Assembly (NCBI RefSeq): GCF_003387375.1
Contig: NZ_QUNG01000015.1
Location: forward strand, 1 to 64,000
DNA length: 64,000 nucleotides
Direction: 5' to 3'
Source: Marinomonas pollencensis
Lineage (GTDB): Bacteria; Pseudomonadota; Gammaproteobacteria; Pseudomonadales; Marinomonadaceae
Shown here one piece after another: positions 26,124 through 35,241 of the stretch. Numbering within the stretch: position 1 is the stretch's first letter; every line of letters begins with the position of its first letter. The translations under genes and the position numbers were made by a program. The notes below the pieces were generated by a model. The model was not told where the DNA came from. It saw nothing but the letters and a program-made list of their open reading frames with translations, and did not search any database.

Positions 26124-27128
26124 GTGAAAAAAAAGATACTCTTGTACAAAAAAATTCCTGAGCAGGAGTTTCAACGGCTTGCCGAGCGCTTCGATGTGAC
26201 TTATTTTCCTATTGTTAATGACTCGAATAGGCACGCCTTTTTCACCGCTTTGGCTGAGGCAGAAGGTATCATTGGCAGCAGTGCTGCGATGGGGGCTGAT
26301 ATTCTGAATAAGGCGGTTAAGTTAAAAGCTGCTTCAACGATTTCCGTTGGCACAGATCAATTTGATCTGGCTTACCTTGCTGGACGGGGTATCCCGTTAA
26401 TGCACACTCCAGATGTCCTTAACGAAACCACTGCCGACACCCTGTTTACTCTGATTATGTGTACCGCGCGGCGTGCTATTGAGATGTCTAAAATGGTCAC
26501 TGAAGGTCGCTGGACTAAAAGCATTGGCGAACAGAGTTATGGCACAGATGTGCACGGTAAAACCTTAGGTATTATCGGCATGGGTCGTATTGGTTATGCT
26601 CTTGCTAAACGTGGGCATTTTGGCTTTAACATGAAAATTCAATACACCAACCGCCGCCGCAATATAAATGCTGAGCAAGACCTTAATGCCACTTACCTAG
26701 AAATGGAGGTGTTACTTAAAACCTCTGATTTTATCTGTGTCATGACACCTCTCACCGAACACACAGAGCGTTTAATCGGTGCAAAAGAATTTGCTCTAAT
26801 GAAAAAAAGCGCCATTTTTATTAATGGGTCACGGGGTAAGGTCATCGACGAAAAAGCTCTTATAAACGCATTGGCTACAGGCTCTATTCGAGCCGCTGGT
26901 CTAGACGTTTTCGAAGTCGAACCTCTTCCCATCGACTCGCCTCTTTGTACACTCGATAATGCAGTGCTGTTCCCCCACATTGGCTCAGCCACCACAGAAA
27001 CTCGGTTAAAAATGGTTTCCTGCGCGGTAGATAATCTTATTCGAGCATTAGAAGGGGATATCTCTTGCCACTGTGCAAACCGCCACTTATTGGATGCCCA
27101 GGACGCCTACACTTCTTCAGCAGAATAA
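26124..27128 (+). CDS. kguD: 2-hydroxyacid dehydrogenase, KguD/GhrB-like
   Basis: This 334-residue NAD(P)-dependent D-2-hydroxyacid dehydrogenase closely resembles E. coli GhrB (glyoxylate/2-ketogluconate reductase). Visible are STISVGTDQFD, the Rossmann motif GIIGMGRIGYALA, NGSRGKVIDEKAL with the catalytic arginine, and PHIGSATTETR with the catalytic histidine. The start is a GTG with AAGGAG upstream. Placed after a KguK-like kinase, it most likely reduces 6-phospho-2-ketogluconate to 6-phosphogluconate. kguE and the transporter kguT are not next to it. Confidence 0.85.
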   Translation: MKKKILLYKKIPEQEFQRLAERFDVTYFPIVNDSNRHAFFTALAEAEGIIGSSAAMGADILNKAVKLKAASTISVGTDQFDLAYLAGRGIPLMHTPDVLNETTADTLFTLIMCTARRAIEMSKMVTEGRWTKSIGEQSYGTDVHGKTLGIIGMGRIGYALAKRGHFGFNMKIQYTNRRRNINAEQDLNATYLEMEVLLKTSDFICVMTPLTEHTERLIGAKEFALMKKSAIFINGSRGKVIDEKALINALATGSIRAAGLDVFEVEPLPIDSPLCTLDNAVLFPHIGSATTETRLKMVSCAVDNLIRALEGDISCHCANRHLLDAQDAYTSSAE

Positions 27129-27197
27129 AGACGCCCCTAAACAAAAGATAAGCTAGCGCGAATGCGGGCTATCAAGATTTAACCGTGGCGGATCAAA

Positions 27198-28043
27198 TTA
27201 AACATCAAAGTCATCACCAAAGCCTCCACCGAAATCATCAAAGCCAGAGCCTATGTCACCAAAATCACCTTGATCAAATTCGTTCGATCCTAGGTTTGCA
27301 TCCCCAAAGCCAGCTTGGTCAAAACCAGCTTGGCCAAAATCATTATTTTGATCGAAGCCTGCTTGGCCAAAACCGTCTTGGCTTGTATCAGCACTGCCAA
27401 AATCATTACTGGCAAAATCACTTTGTCCGGCGTCAGACTGCCCCATACTATCCGAGCTAAAGTCTTCACCCGTGGGCTCTTGTTGAATAACATCAACCAT
27501 TTCTGTTGGTGTATGGTGACCGAACATATTCATCAACATACTGCCTACCACCACACCACCAGCCACGCCGGCGGCAGTCTGCAGCGCTCCACCCAAAAAA
27601 CTACGGTTGCCGGCTGTACTATGTTGTTGATTCGCTTGACCTTGGCCATAAGCAGGCTGCTGTCCATTGCCTTGTTGCCGAGAGAACCCTTGCGCTTTTT
27701 GTTGTCCTCGAGGTTCTCCCCAGCCCGATTGCGACTTGCTTCTAGCACCTGGTGATCGGCTCTCTCGAGATGAGTCCGTACCAAACAAGCCGGATAGAAA
27801 ACCACCTGAAGTGGGCTTTTCAGCCAAGCTTCGTTCTAAATGCTCCACTCTCGCGTTTAAGCGCTTTAACGCAGCCTCCTGCATAATAATCGTTTGCGCC
27901 ATGTAATAAGGGGCTGATGGCTGTTGAATCAGGTGTTTATTAATCTGCGACTCTGCCGGTGAATCACGTTCCCCTGTTTGCTTTTCTGCTTCTTGTAAGC
28001 GTTCAAATAATTGCTCGATTAATCGACTTGCATCATCACTCAT
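27198..28043 (-). CDS. DUF2076 family protein with low-complexity acidic tail
   Basis: This 281-residue protein resembles DUF2076. It has a helical N-terminal region (SDDASRLIEQLFERLQEAEK, LKRLNARVEHLERSLAE), a Q/G/S-rich linker, and a hydrophobic glycine-rich segment (LQTAAGVAGGVVVGSMLM, about 165-182). The tail of about 90 residues is an imperfect repeat of G-Q-A-G-F-D-Q units ending in DDFGGGFGDDFDV. The frame starts at a TTG (28061), but AGGAG suits the ATG at 28043. Function is unknown. Confidence 0.75.
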   Translation of the reverse strand: MSDDASRLIEQLFERLQEAEKQTGERDSPAESQINKHLIQQPSAPYYMAQTIIMQEAALKRLNARVEHLERSLAEKPTSGGFLSGLFGTDSSRESRSPGARSKSQSGWGEPRGQQKAQGFSRQQGNGQQPAYGQGQANQQHSTAGNRSFLGGALQTAAGVAGGVVVGSMLMNMFGHHTPTEMVDVIQQEPTGEDFSSDSMGQSDAGQSDFASNDFGSADTSQDGFGQAGFDQNNDFGQAGFDQAGFGDANLGSNEFDQGDFGDIGSGFDDFGGGFGDDFDV

Positions 28044-28249
28044 CATCATACTCCTAGCCAATAAGATTATTTACATAAGACGCCCTGAGCTTCTCTTCTT
28101 ATTAGAATAAGGTCTGTCGAGCAACGAACAAGCAAGTAGAGAGTCAGGAAAAAGGAAAAACGATCGGTAATCGAAGGCTAATGAAAAAGCATCAGCAACA
28201 TAGCTTAAGTAAGAAATGAACGAATGTAACAGGTAGGTAGAAAAACAAA

Positions 28250-28281
28250 AAAGCCAGACTGATAATCGTGAGTCTGGCTTT
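28250..28281 (-). terminator. Rho-independent terminator after the DUF6172 gene
   Basis: AAAGCCAGACT and AGTCTGGCTTT form a perfect 11-bp stem with a 10-base loop. On the minus strand a T-rich tract follows. Confidence 0.87.
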
Positions 28282-28309
28282 ATAAAACAGGCTGACTAGA
28301 GCAAATGGC

Positions 28310-28618
28310 TTATTCGCCGTCAGCTTCGCCTTCTGGGCGTTTTGTACGGGTTGCAGGCGTTGCTAAGATTTCCAAATAAAAGGTCTGCCACGCTTGGCTT
28401 TCAGCGAAGCTAATTTTGTCATTAATTTCGGCAACATGAATCACCTCAGCAGCGTCCTCTGTGTTACCAAATTTGCAATCGAATCCCCAAAAGTCAGCGT
28501 AATCAGGCAAGGTTTTATTGCGCTCGCGTTTTAAGTATTTCTTTACGTCAGCTTTCGCTGCCTCAATTAATCGAGGGTATGCAATTTTTGGGTGAGATAG
28601 CTGAAATGTCTTTTTCAT
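28310..28618 (-). CDS. DUF6172 family protein
   Basis: This small soluble protein of 102 residues begins MKKTFQLSHPKIAYPRLIEA and contains the conserved block VKKYLKRERNK and DFWGFDCKFG. This matches my recollection of DUF6172, whose function is unknown. The frame runs to 28678, but AGGA precedes the ATG at 28618. It is monocistronic with a terminator downstream. Confidence 0.75.
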   Translation of the reverse strand: MKKTFQLSHPKIAYPRLIEAAKADVKKYLKRERNKTLPDYADFWGFDCKFGNTEDAAEVIHVAEINDKISFAESQAWQTFYLEILATPATRTKRPEGEADGE

Positions 28619-28822
28619 TGGAATCCTACAGGTTAAGACTGAGGCAGCGATCAAACGCCGCCTTCTAATGATGCGCATGATAACGGAATATCAAAGCGCT
28701 AGCCATGAATATGACGAATCTAGTGTGAACATATCGACTCAAGATCAGCATCAAAAAATACGGATCTCCCATCACGGCTTTTGTTTCACAAAAAAGACCA
28801 TAAGGCATACTTTCCACAAACC

Positions 28823-29722
28823 TTAAAAGTACTCTTTTTTGTCTTGATAGGCCTGCCTAAGGTGCTCTATTAATAGCCGCAGTTTTTCGGGCAAGTATTT
28901 AGTAAAAGGGTAAATGGCGTAGACACCCAACTGTCTAGGTTGAAACTCAGTCAAAATAGCCACCAGCTTCCCTTGCAGTAAATCTTCATAAACACTGCAA
29001 CGGGGCACATACACGATACCAAAACCAGCCAACGCAGCTTTGCGCAATGCTTGGGCATTGTTAGTCGCAAAGCTGCCGCTGATCCGCACGTTTTTTTCTT
29101 CGCCTGCTTGATAAAAGCGCCAATCAAATGAGCCATGGGACTGGTAGGTATAAGCAAGACAGTTGTGTTCTTTCAGCGCCTCTAATGTCTTGGCTTCCCC
29201 ATGTACATCCAGATAACTCGGCGAACAGCAAACCACCCAGTTAGATTGAATTAGCGGCTTGGCAATCAAACTGGAATCTTCCAGTTTTCCTGTACGTATC
29301 GCAAGGTCTAGCCCTTCTCCTACTAGATCAACAAAATCATTTTCGAGGCGCATATCAACGGTAATATTTGGGTACTTCTGACAAAAGTCTGCCACAGCCT
29401 CTGCCAACAACAATTCACCAGAAATCGTCGGTACAGACATTTTTATCGTTCCAGTTAGGCCTTGGCTAAAGCTTGAGACTGAGGCAATTGCATCACTTAC
29501 TTGGCCTTCAATATTTTTAGCATGGATATAGAGACTCTCCCCCGCTTCGGTCAGGCTCAGTCGCCTCGTGGTACGATGAATCAACTGAACACCAAGAGAC
29601 GCTTCTAATTTACTGATTCTTTTACTAAGCGCTGGGGTAGAGAGCCCATTCTGCTCTGCAGCCTTGTTGAAGGAACCATGATCAGCAACACTAACAAAAA
29701 GAGTTAAATCTGCAGCATTCAC
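28823..29722 (-). CDS. LysR-family transcriptional regulator
   Basis: This 299-residue regulator has a helix-turn-helix at about 15-45 (FNKAAEQNGLSTPALSKRISK), then a substrate-binding domain with the SVPTISGELLLAEAVADF start typical of the DNA-binding family near AaeR/DmlR. It is divergent from the L-lactate dehydrogenase-like gene, 123 bases apart, which is its likely target. The gap is AT-rich and holds possible T-N11-A sites that I cannot single out. Confidence 0.88.
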   Translation of the reverse strand: MNAADLTLFVSVADHGSFNKAAEQNGLSTPALSKRISKLEASLGVQLIHRTTRRLSLTEAGESLYIHAKNIEGQVSDAIASVSSFSQGLTGTIKMSVPTISGELLLAEAVADFCQKYPNITVDMRLENDFVDLVGEGLDLAIRTGKLEDSSLIAKPLIQSNWVVCCSPSYLDVHGEAKTLEALKEHNCLAYTYQSHGSFDWRFYQAGEEKNVRISGSFATNNAQALRKAALAGFGIVYVPRCSVYEDLLQGKLVAILTEFQPRQLGVYAIYPFTKYLPEKLRLLIEHLRQAYQDKKEYF

Positions 29723-29845
29723 CGTTATTACACCGTTTTAAGAAATAGTTTATTAGTTTATGTCGTATTTATTGCAAATAAAACGCGCACTATACTATTT
29801 TTTTAACATCACTTTTCTCATTAGAAGATTTCTAGGAGCAACATA

Positions 29846-30994
29846 ATGCGACTCAAGGACTGCCATAACTTTCAAGACTTTCGCACTTTGGCCAAAAAGC
29901 GTCTACCGAGTCCAATTTTTAATTATATTGACGGCGGCTCTGATGACGAATCAACTTATCGACGTAATACCACAGCATTTGAAACTTGTGATCTTGTTCC
30001 TAGTGTCCTCACAGGAGTTGAAGAAGTTGACTTATCAGTAACCGTAATGGGGCAAAAGTTAGCCATGCCGGTTTACTGCTCACCCACTGCTTTGCAACGT
30101 TTATTCCACCATCAAGGGGAACGTGCTGTCGCTGGCGCCGCAGAGAAGTATGGCACTATGTTTGGTGTCTCTTCCCTTGGTACTGTCAGTATGGAAGACA
30201 TTGCTAAACAAATTAATACGCCTCAGGTTTATCAGTTCTATTTTCACAAAGACCGAGGTTTGAACCGTGCCATGATGGAGCGGGCAAAAGCAGCCGGAAT
30301 CAAAGTCATGATGCTAACCGTTGACTCTATTACTGGCGGTAACCGCGAACGCGATTTGCGAACTGGCTTTTCCATTCCCTTTCGCTTAACGCTAGCAGGT
30401 ATGCTGCAATTTGCTCTTAAACCCATGTGGGGAATTAATTATGTTACTCACGAAAAATTTCGCTTACCGCAACTAGATGAGCACATTAACATGGGATCTA
30501 GTGCCACCTCCATTGGGGACTATTTTACTAACATGCTAGACCCTTCAATGAATTGGGACGATGTTGCCGAGATGGTGAAATTTTGGGATGGGGAATTTTG
30601 CTTGAAAGGTGTTATGAGTCGAGAAGATGCGCGTAAAGCAGTAGAGATTGGCTGTACCGGCATTGTCATTTCGAATCATGGCGGTCGACAGCTCGATGGC
30701 TCTCGAAGCTCTTTTGATCAGCTTGCTGAAATAGTAGATGAAGTGGGTAATGAGATAGATGTTATTTTTGACAGCGGCATTCAACGCGGCACTCATGTTT
30801 TAAAAGCCTTATCATTAGGCGCGAAAGCCGTTGGTATTGGCAGAATGTATCTTTACCCTTTAGCTGCAGCTGGGCAACCCGGTGTTGAAAGAGCACTAGG
30901 ATTAATGAGAGCAGAACTGGAGCGGGATATGAAATTGATGGGCAAAACGTCTATTCAACAACTTAGCAGAGAAAATTTGCGTTTTCGACTTTAA
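29846..30994 (+). CDS. FMN-dependent L-lactate dehydrogenase/alpha-hydroxy-acid oxidase family
   Basis: This 382-residue TIM-barrel flavoenzyme oxidises an L-2-hydroxy acid, probably L-lactate to pyruvate, feeding electrons to the respiratory chain. Characteristic motifs are FNYIDGGSDDESTYRRN, YQFYFHKDRG, the FMN lysine in FCLKGVMSREDA, and SNHGGRQLDGS with the catalytic histidine. It resembles LldD, but the substrate loop (about 170-205) differs from E. coli LldD, so another hydroxy acid is possible. The divergent LysR gene fits induction by the substrate. Confidence 0.85.
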   Translation: MRLKDCHNFQDFRTLAKKRLPSPIFNYIDGGSDDESTYRRNTTAFETCDLVPSVLTGVEEVDLSVTVMGQKLAMPVYCSPTALQRLFHHQGERAVAGAAEKYGTMFGVSSLGTVSMEDIAKQINTPQVYQFYFHKDRGLNRAMMERAKAAGIKVMMLTVDSITGGNRERDLRTGFSIPFRLTLAGMLQFALKPMWGINYVTHEKFRLPQLDEHINMGSSATSIGDYFTNMLDPSMNWDDVAEMVKFWDGEFCLKGVMSREDARKAVEIGCTGIVISNHGGRQLDGSRSSFDQLAEIVDEVGNEIDVIFDSGIQRGTHVLKALSLGAKAVGIGRMYLYPLAAAGQPGVERALGLMRAELERDMKLMGKTSIQQLSRENLRFRL

Positions 30995-31007
30995 ACTAAT
31001 ACAAAGC

Positions 31008-31039
31008 GAACAAGTGAAACCTATTTGTTTCACTTGTTC
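31008..31039. terminator. Perfect 13-bp hairpin after the L-lactate dehydrogenase-like gene
   Basis: GAACAAGTGAAAC, a 6-base loop and GTTTCACTTGTTC lie between this gene and the converging small ORF. The T run is weak, but the position suits a shared terminator. Confidence 0.65.
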
Positions 31040-31065
31040 ATCGCACTTCAACAATGATCTAGCTA

Positions 31066-31182
31066 TTACGCTTTTTTCTTAAGCGATTTTTTAAGCTTAT
31101 CAATTTTACTCTTTTGCTTTGCAACTTTTTCTTTACGCGCTTTTATTTCTTTCTTGATAGTTTTCGCTTCTTTCTTAGACAT
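31066..31182 (-). CDS. 38-residue lysine-rich small protein
   Basis: This short frame starts with ATG at 31180-31182, preceded by an excellent ribosome site (AAGGAG, seven bases away), and encodes 38 residues. Seventeen are lysine, with alternating charged and aliphatic residues (KKEIKARKEKV, KSKIDKLKKSL) that suggest one amphipathic or coiled helix. There is no signal peptide. A nucleic acid-binding role is possible but unproven. It converges on the L-lactate dehydrogenase-like gene. Confidence 0.7.
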   Translation of the reverse strand: MSKKEAKTIKKEIKARKEKVAKQKSKIDKLKKSLKKKA

Positions 31183-31739
31183 TTGTATCTCCTTGATATT
31201 CATTTATTTAACGAGAAAAAAGATTAAACCTTTCCCAAACAAATAACCACAAAAAACACAAATTGTCATAAAAACTTCATAAAAAAGAAACTCAAGTGAA
31301 ATATTCATTTTGTATAGCGATGGCTTTAACCACTAGCAATCAAACGATGTTGTTTTCGACGTCTACACAGGTATCAGTCTAACTTTTATACCCGAAAAGT
31401 AATAACGAATCACCTTTTAATAACCTAAGAAAACACAGAAAGACATTTCCTTATCTTAATTAGCCTGTGAAGAAGTCAATAAAGATTATAAAAATCGCCT
31501 TCTCAGCGCTTGCTTAACGGCGAACATCAGACAAAAAATAATGCCTTTTTAAAAGTAATTTTCGACAAAAAACAGAGGTCAATTACTCTTCTACTCCATC
31601 TTTTTTATCTTTTCTTCGTTCTGTTTAAGGGATTTCATTTCTAAAATCATCGGTTCATCTAAAACAAAGTTGCACAAGCAGAAACAAAACCACATCATAT
31701 AAAACAAAATCCTACTAATTAATAATATATGAGAACAAA
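31183..31739. other. 557-base AT-rich intergenic region
   Basis: Apart from the ribosome site of the small lysine-rich gene at the left edge and the presumed promoter of the Lrp-type gene at the right edge, I see no gene, RNA or strong repeat here. Confidence 0.6.
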
Positions 31740-32207
31740 ATGCACTTAGATGACACAGACTTGAAACTACTTGCCTTAATACAATCCGATGATAGTATCT
31801 CTGTAGACCTGATGGCGAAGCGTGTAGGCTTGTCCAAAACCCCCTGCTGGAGGCGTCTTCAAAAACTTGAAAAAGCGGGCTATATAAAGCGCCACGTCGC
31901 CTTATTAGATGCCGATAAACTCGAGTTAGGCGTATCAGTTTTTGTGCAAATAAAAACCAATCGACACGACGCCAGCTGGGCTTCTGAATTTGCCAATATC
32001 ATTGCTGAATTTCCTGAAATTGTTGAGTTTTATCGCATGGCTGGAGAGTATGATTATTTAATGAGAGTGCTGGTAAAAGACATCCCTGCTTATGATCATT
32101 TTTATAAACGTTTAATCAGCGCCACTGCGCTAACTGATGTCACATCAAACTTTGCAATGGAACAAATCAAATACACAACGGAGCTACCCTTGCCTCTCAA
32201 TAAGTAA
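31740..32207 (+). CDS. Lrp/AsnC-family transcriptional regulator
   Basis: This 155-residue regulator has a winged helix-turn-helix at about 19-45 (ISVDLMAKRVGLSKTPCWRRLQ), whose recognition helix with the CWRR form is common in Lrp proteins that regulate a neighbouring enzyme. A C-terminal AsnC domain (about 68-145) follows. It is 76 bases upstream of, and co-directional with, the class V aminotransferase, its likely partner and target. Confidence 0.88.
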   Translation: MHLDDTDLKLLALIQSDDSISVDLMAKRVGLSKTPCWRRLQKLEKAGYIKRHVALLDADKLELGVSVFVQIKTNRHDASWASEFANIIAEFPEIVEFYRMAGEYDYLMRVLVKDIPAYDHFYKRLISATALTDVTSNFAMEQIKYTTELPLPLNK

Positions 32208-32283
32208 CGGCAAAATAGTCGAACCTTTATTCAAATGAGTAGCAGACTATTTAGGGTGACCTTTTTCTAAAAGAGAAAATAGA

Positions 32284-33936
32284 ATGACTGAAAAAACTCC
32301 CTTATCGAAGATGAATAAAGAAGACTCGTTACTTAACTATATTCGTGAAAATATTATAGGGCATAACACTCAAATAAAAACTCCCTTTGGAATGCGCACT
32401 TTAACCTATGCAGATTATACTGCTTCGGGCCGCAGTCTTCGCTTCATTGAAGATGCCATACGTCATTATGTTTTACCTATGTATGCCAATACCCATACAG
32501 AAGCAAACGCTACAGGCCAACAGACAACAACATTTCGTGAGCAAGCCAGACAACAAATCCGTGATGCCACTAATGCTGATGAGAGCGACTTACTTTTATT
32601 TTGCGGCAGCGGTGCAACAAGCGCGATTAACACCTTAATCACACAACTTGGATTACCTCGTTTAAAAGACAATGAAAAGAATAATGTCTGCGTTTTAGTC
32701 GGCCCATATGAACACCATTCCAATGAGCTTCCGTGGCGCGAATTAGGCGTTAATGTTATTCGCATTAACGAGGCATCAACTGGTGGAGTTTGCCTAATTC
32801 ACTTAGAACAAACATTACAAAACAACCAAGGAAAACAGCTTATTGGTAGCTTTAGCGCCGCCTCTAATGTGACTGGCATCCTTTGTCAACAAGACACAAT
32901 TACAGCATTACTGCATCACTACAAAGCATTAGCATTTTGGGACTTTGCAGCTGCCGCTCCCTATGTAAATATCGATATGAATCCAGTCGCTAACAGCACC
33001 GCAAGAAAAGATGCTATTTTCTTTTCGACACATAAGCTCGTCGGTGGCCCTGGAACTCCTGGGGTGTTAATTGTTAAAAAACAAATTATTCACAACCCAC
33101 TACCAAGCACTGTCGGTGGCGGTACAGTGTCTTTTGTTACTCCAGATAGCCATGCCTTCCTACCATTGGGAGAGCGCCGTGAAGAAGGTGGCACACCAGC
33201 AATCATTGAATCAATACGCGCAGGTCTGGTTTTTCAACTTAAGCAAACCGTCGGAATAAAAGTTATCGAAAAACAAGAGCGGCTCTGGGCGGAACAAATT
33301 CATCGTCGATGGATCAATAACCCAGCTATAGAAAGATTAGGCCACCCCACAGCGGCAAGACTTTCTATTACCGCATTTCGTATTCGCACAGAATTTGGCT
33401 ACCTACACCACGGCTTGATTACAGCCCTACTCAATGATTTATTTGGCATTCAGGTTAGGGGAGGCTGCTCTTGTGCGGGTCCATACGGTCATCAGTTATT
33501 AGGAATTGATAATGAAAGATCATTACGCATTCAAGACGCTCTTAATCATGGTGAGAAACTTGTCAAACCAGGTTGGGTTCGCTTTAACCTTAACTATTTT
33601 CTTCATCAAACCGATGTAGACTTTATTCTTGATGCCATTGACTTCATCGCAGCCCATGGCCTGACCCTACTGCCCTTTTACGCATACGATAACAATAATG
33701 ACCTATGGCACTTTCAAAATAAGGCAATTGCATCGCCTAATTTAAAGGACTTGTTTGATCTTTTACCCAGCCATGAAGCACCCTTACCTCCACCAGCAGC
33801 TAAGGAAGACTATTTTTTCGCCGCAAAAAAAGTGCTGGAAGAGTGCTTAAACCTTACTTACAGCCCACAAAAGCAAGCATTTCAAGAGCAATACAACGAT
33901 ATTAGAGACTTTGTGTTAGTACAGGATATTTGTTGA
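32284..33936 (+). CDS. Class V aminotransferase/cysteine desulfurase-like PLP enzyme
   Basis: This 550-residue PLP enzyme has the class V fold (SufS/Csd type). Visible are ADYTASGRS near the N-terminus, FCGSGATSAIN, the PLP lysine in FFSTHKLVGGPGTPG near residue 250, and an R-G-G-C-S-C-A-G-P-Y-G-H loop near 395-406 that supplies conserved cysteines. It is about 150 residues longer than SufS, the extra lying in a C-terminal region after about 430. No suf, isc or molybdenum genes are adjacent. It could be a desulfurase, a selenocysteine lyase-like enzyme or an amino acid lyase. Confidence 0.8.
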   Translation: MTEKTPLSKMNKEDSLLNYIRENIIGHNTQIKTPFGMRTLTYADYTASGRSLRFIEDAIRHYVLPMYANTHTEANATGQQTTTFREQARQQIRDATNADESDLLLFCGSGATSAINTLITQLGLPRLKDNEKNNVCVLVGPYEHHSNELPWRELGVNVIRINEASTGGVCLIHLEQTLQNNQGKQLIGSFSAASNVTGILCQQDTITALLHHYKALAFWDFAAAAPYVNIDMNPVANSTARKDAIFFSTHKLVGGPGTPGVLIVKKQIIHNPLPSTVGGGTVSFVTPDSHAFLPLGERREEGGTPAIIESIRAGLVFQLKQTVGIKVIEKQERLWAEQIHRRWINNPAIERLGHPTAARLSITAFRIRTEFGYLHHGLITALLNDLFGIQVRGGCSCAGPYGHQLLGIDNERSLRIQDALNHGEKLVKPGWVRFNLNYFLHQTDVDFILDAIDFIAAHGLTLLPFYAYDNNNDLWHFQNKAIASPNLKDLFDLLPSHEAPLPPPAAKEDYFFAAKKVLEECLNLTYSPQKQAFQEQYNDIRDFVLVQDIC

Positions 33937-33951
33937 TCCTTCCTTTATGAT

Positions 33952-33981
33952 TTTCTCCTTGGTAGCGCAACAAGGGAGAAA
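33952..33981 (+). terminator. Imperfect hairpin after the aminotransferase gene
   Basis: TTTCTCCTTG and CAAGGGAGAAA pair with one bulge around a 9-base loop, 15 bases after the stop. A weak terminator candidate. Confidence 0.5.
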
Positions 33982-34170
33982 TATCCCCCTAGAAAGCACC
34001 TCCACTACATTAGTATTATTATATTTTTGTAATATTTAGTTACAGAGAAGGGTTTTCTACTATCCTAAATAGTAATATCTAAGTTCAGCAACATTCCTTT
34101 AAATCATGACTAATATTGACTATCTTGTATAAAAAAGTAGCACTGCTTTAACATAATGCTGGAAGTATTC

Positions 34171-35187
34171 ATGCCCTTACAGAAACACTTACGTTGGCCT
34201 TTTTTCACTAGCCTCCTACTGACTCTTTGTATCGAATCTCACGCCTCAACGTTAAGTAAGGTTATTAAACGAGGAGACATAAATTGTGGTGTCTACCCTG
34301 ACGATCCAAGCAGAAGTGCAATTTCGATTCAAGGAAACTGGGAAGGCTTCTATGTCGATTTTTGCCGTGCCGTGGCCGCTGCAGTATTACAAAATCCAGA
34401 TTATGTTAACTTTGTCGAAGTTCGAGCAAAAACCCGCTTCACAAGTTTAGTGGATAGAACAACAGATGTTGTGATGTATAGCTCGACTTGGACACTTGGT
34501 CGAGAGGATACCTATGCTATTAGCTTTCCAGCTATATACTTATTTGATGCCCAGGCAATTTTAGTTCGAAAAAATTCGGGGATTAAGTCGCTTAAAGATC
34601 TAAACAATAAATCTATTTGTGTTACTAACAACACAACCTCACAACGCAACCTTGAAAACATTATTGCTATTCGAAAGCTGAATACCGAAGTGATCTATTC
34701 GAAAAGCGATCCCTTTTTTCGAGGCAGTGCCTGCGATGCTTACACTGGGGACAAAATGAATTTACTCATTTCATTAGCAAATCACACCGTCAGAAAACAA
34801 GACTACACCCTACTACCAAGTAGGCTCTCACGAGAGCCTATCAGCCCCACCGTGCGCAACGATGACGTTCAATGGCACCATATAATTCGTGCTGTGATTC
34901 ACGCGACTATTTTAGCGGAAGAAAAAGGCGTTACAGCAAGCAACGCGGACCATTTGCGAGAACATAGCAACGACCTAGAGGTAACAAACCTACTTGGTAG
35001 CACAGGCAATATAGGTGAAATGCTTGGGCTAGATAAAGACTGGGGGTATCGTGTCATTAAATCTGTCGGTAATTATGCAGAGATATTTGATCGAAATTTA
35101 GGGGAAAACTCTCCAGTTCAGGCTGATAGAGGCTTAAGCGCATTATGGAAAGATGGTGGAACCTTGTTTTCTCCTCCTTTTAAATAA
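34171..35187 (+). CDS. Periplasmic amino acid-binding protein (AapJ-like), orphan
   Basis: This 338-residue solute-binding protein of the polar amino acid type begins with a signal peptide ending near SHAS. It continues TLSKVIKRGDINCGVYPD and contains GFYVDFCRAVAAAV and RFTSLVDRTTDVVMYSSTWTL, resembling the general L-amino acid binder AapJ. The frame opens at 34156, but GGAAG suits the ATG at 34171. No permease or ATPase genes are nearby; the next gene, 54 bases on, is a membrane diguanylate cyclase, so it may act as a sensor ligand carrier. Confidence 0.82.
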   Translation: MPLQKHLRWPFFTSLLLTLCIESHASTLSKVIKRGDINCGVYPDDPSRSAISIQGNWEGFYVDFCRAVAAAVLQNPDYVNFVEVRAKTRFTSLVDRTTDVVMYSSTWTLGREDTYAISFPAIYLFDAQAILVRKNSGIKSLKDLNNKSICVTNNTTSQRNLENIIAIRKLNTEVIYSKSDPFFRGSACDAYTGDKMNLLISLANHTVRKQDYTLLPSRLSREPISPTVRNDDVQWHHIIRAVIHATILAEEKGVTASNADHLREHSNDLEVTNLLGSTGNIGEMLGLDKDWGYRVIKSVGNYAEIFDRNLGENSPVQADRGLSALWKDGGTLFSPPFK

Positions 35188-35241
35188 AATAACTGAGTAA
35201 GATGAAAATTGTTGTAGCATAAGATTGTAAGGAGAGATTTC

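Noticed and set aside
27315..27755. 146-codon plus-strand open frame opposite the DUF2076 gene
   Set aside because: It is an antisense shadow caused by the repetitive, biased codons of the real gene; it has no ribosome site or recognisable protein features.
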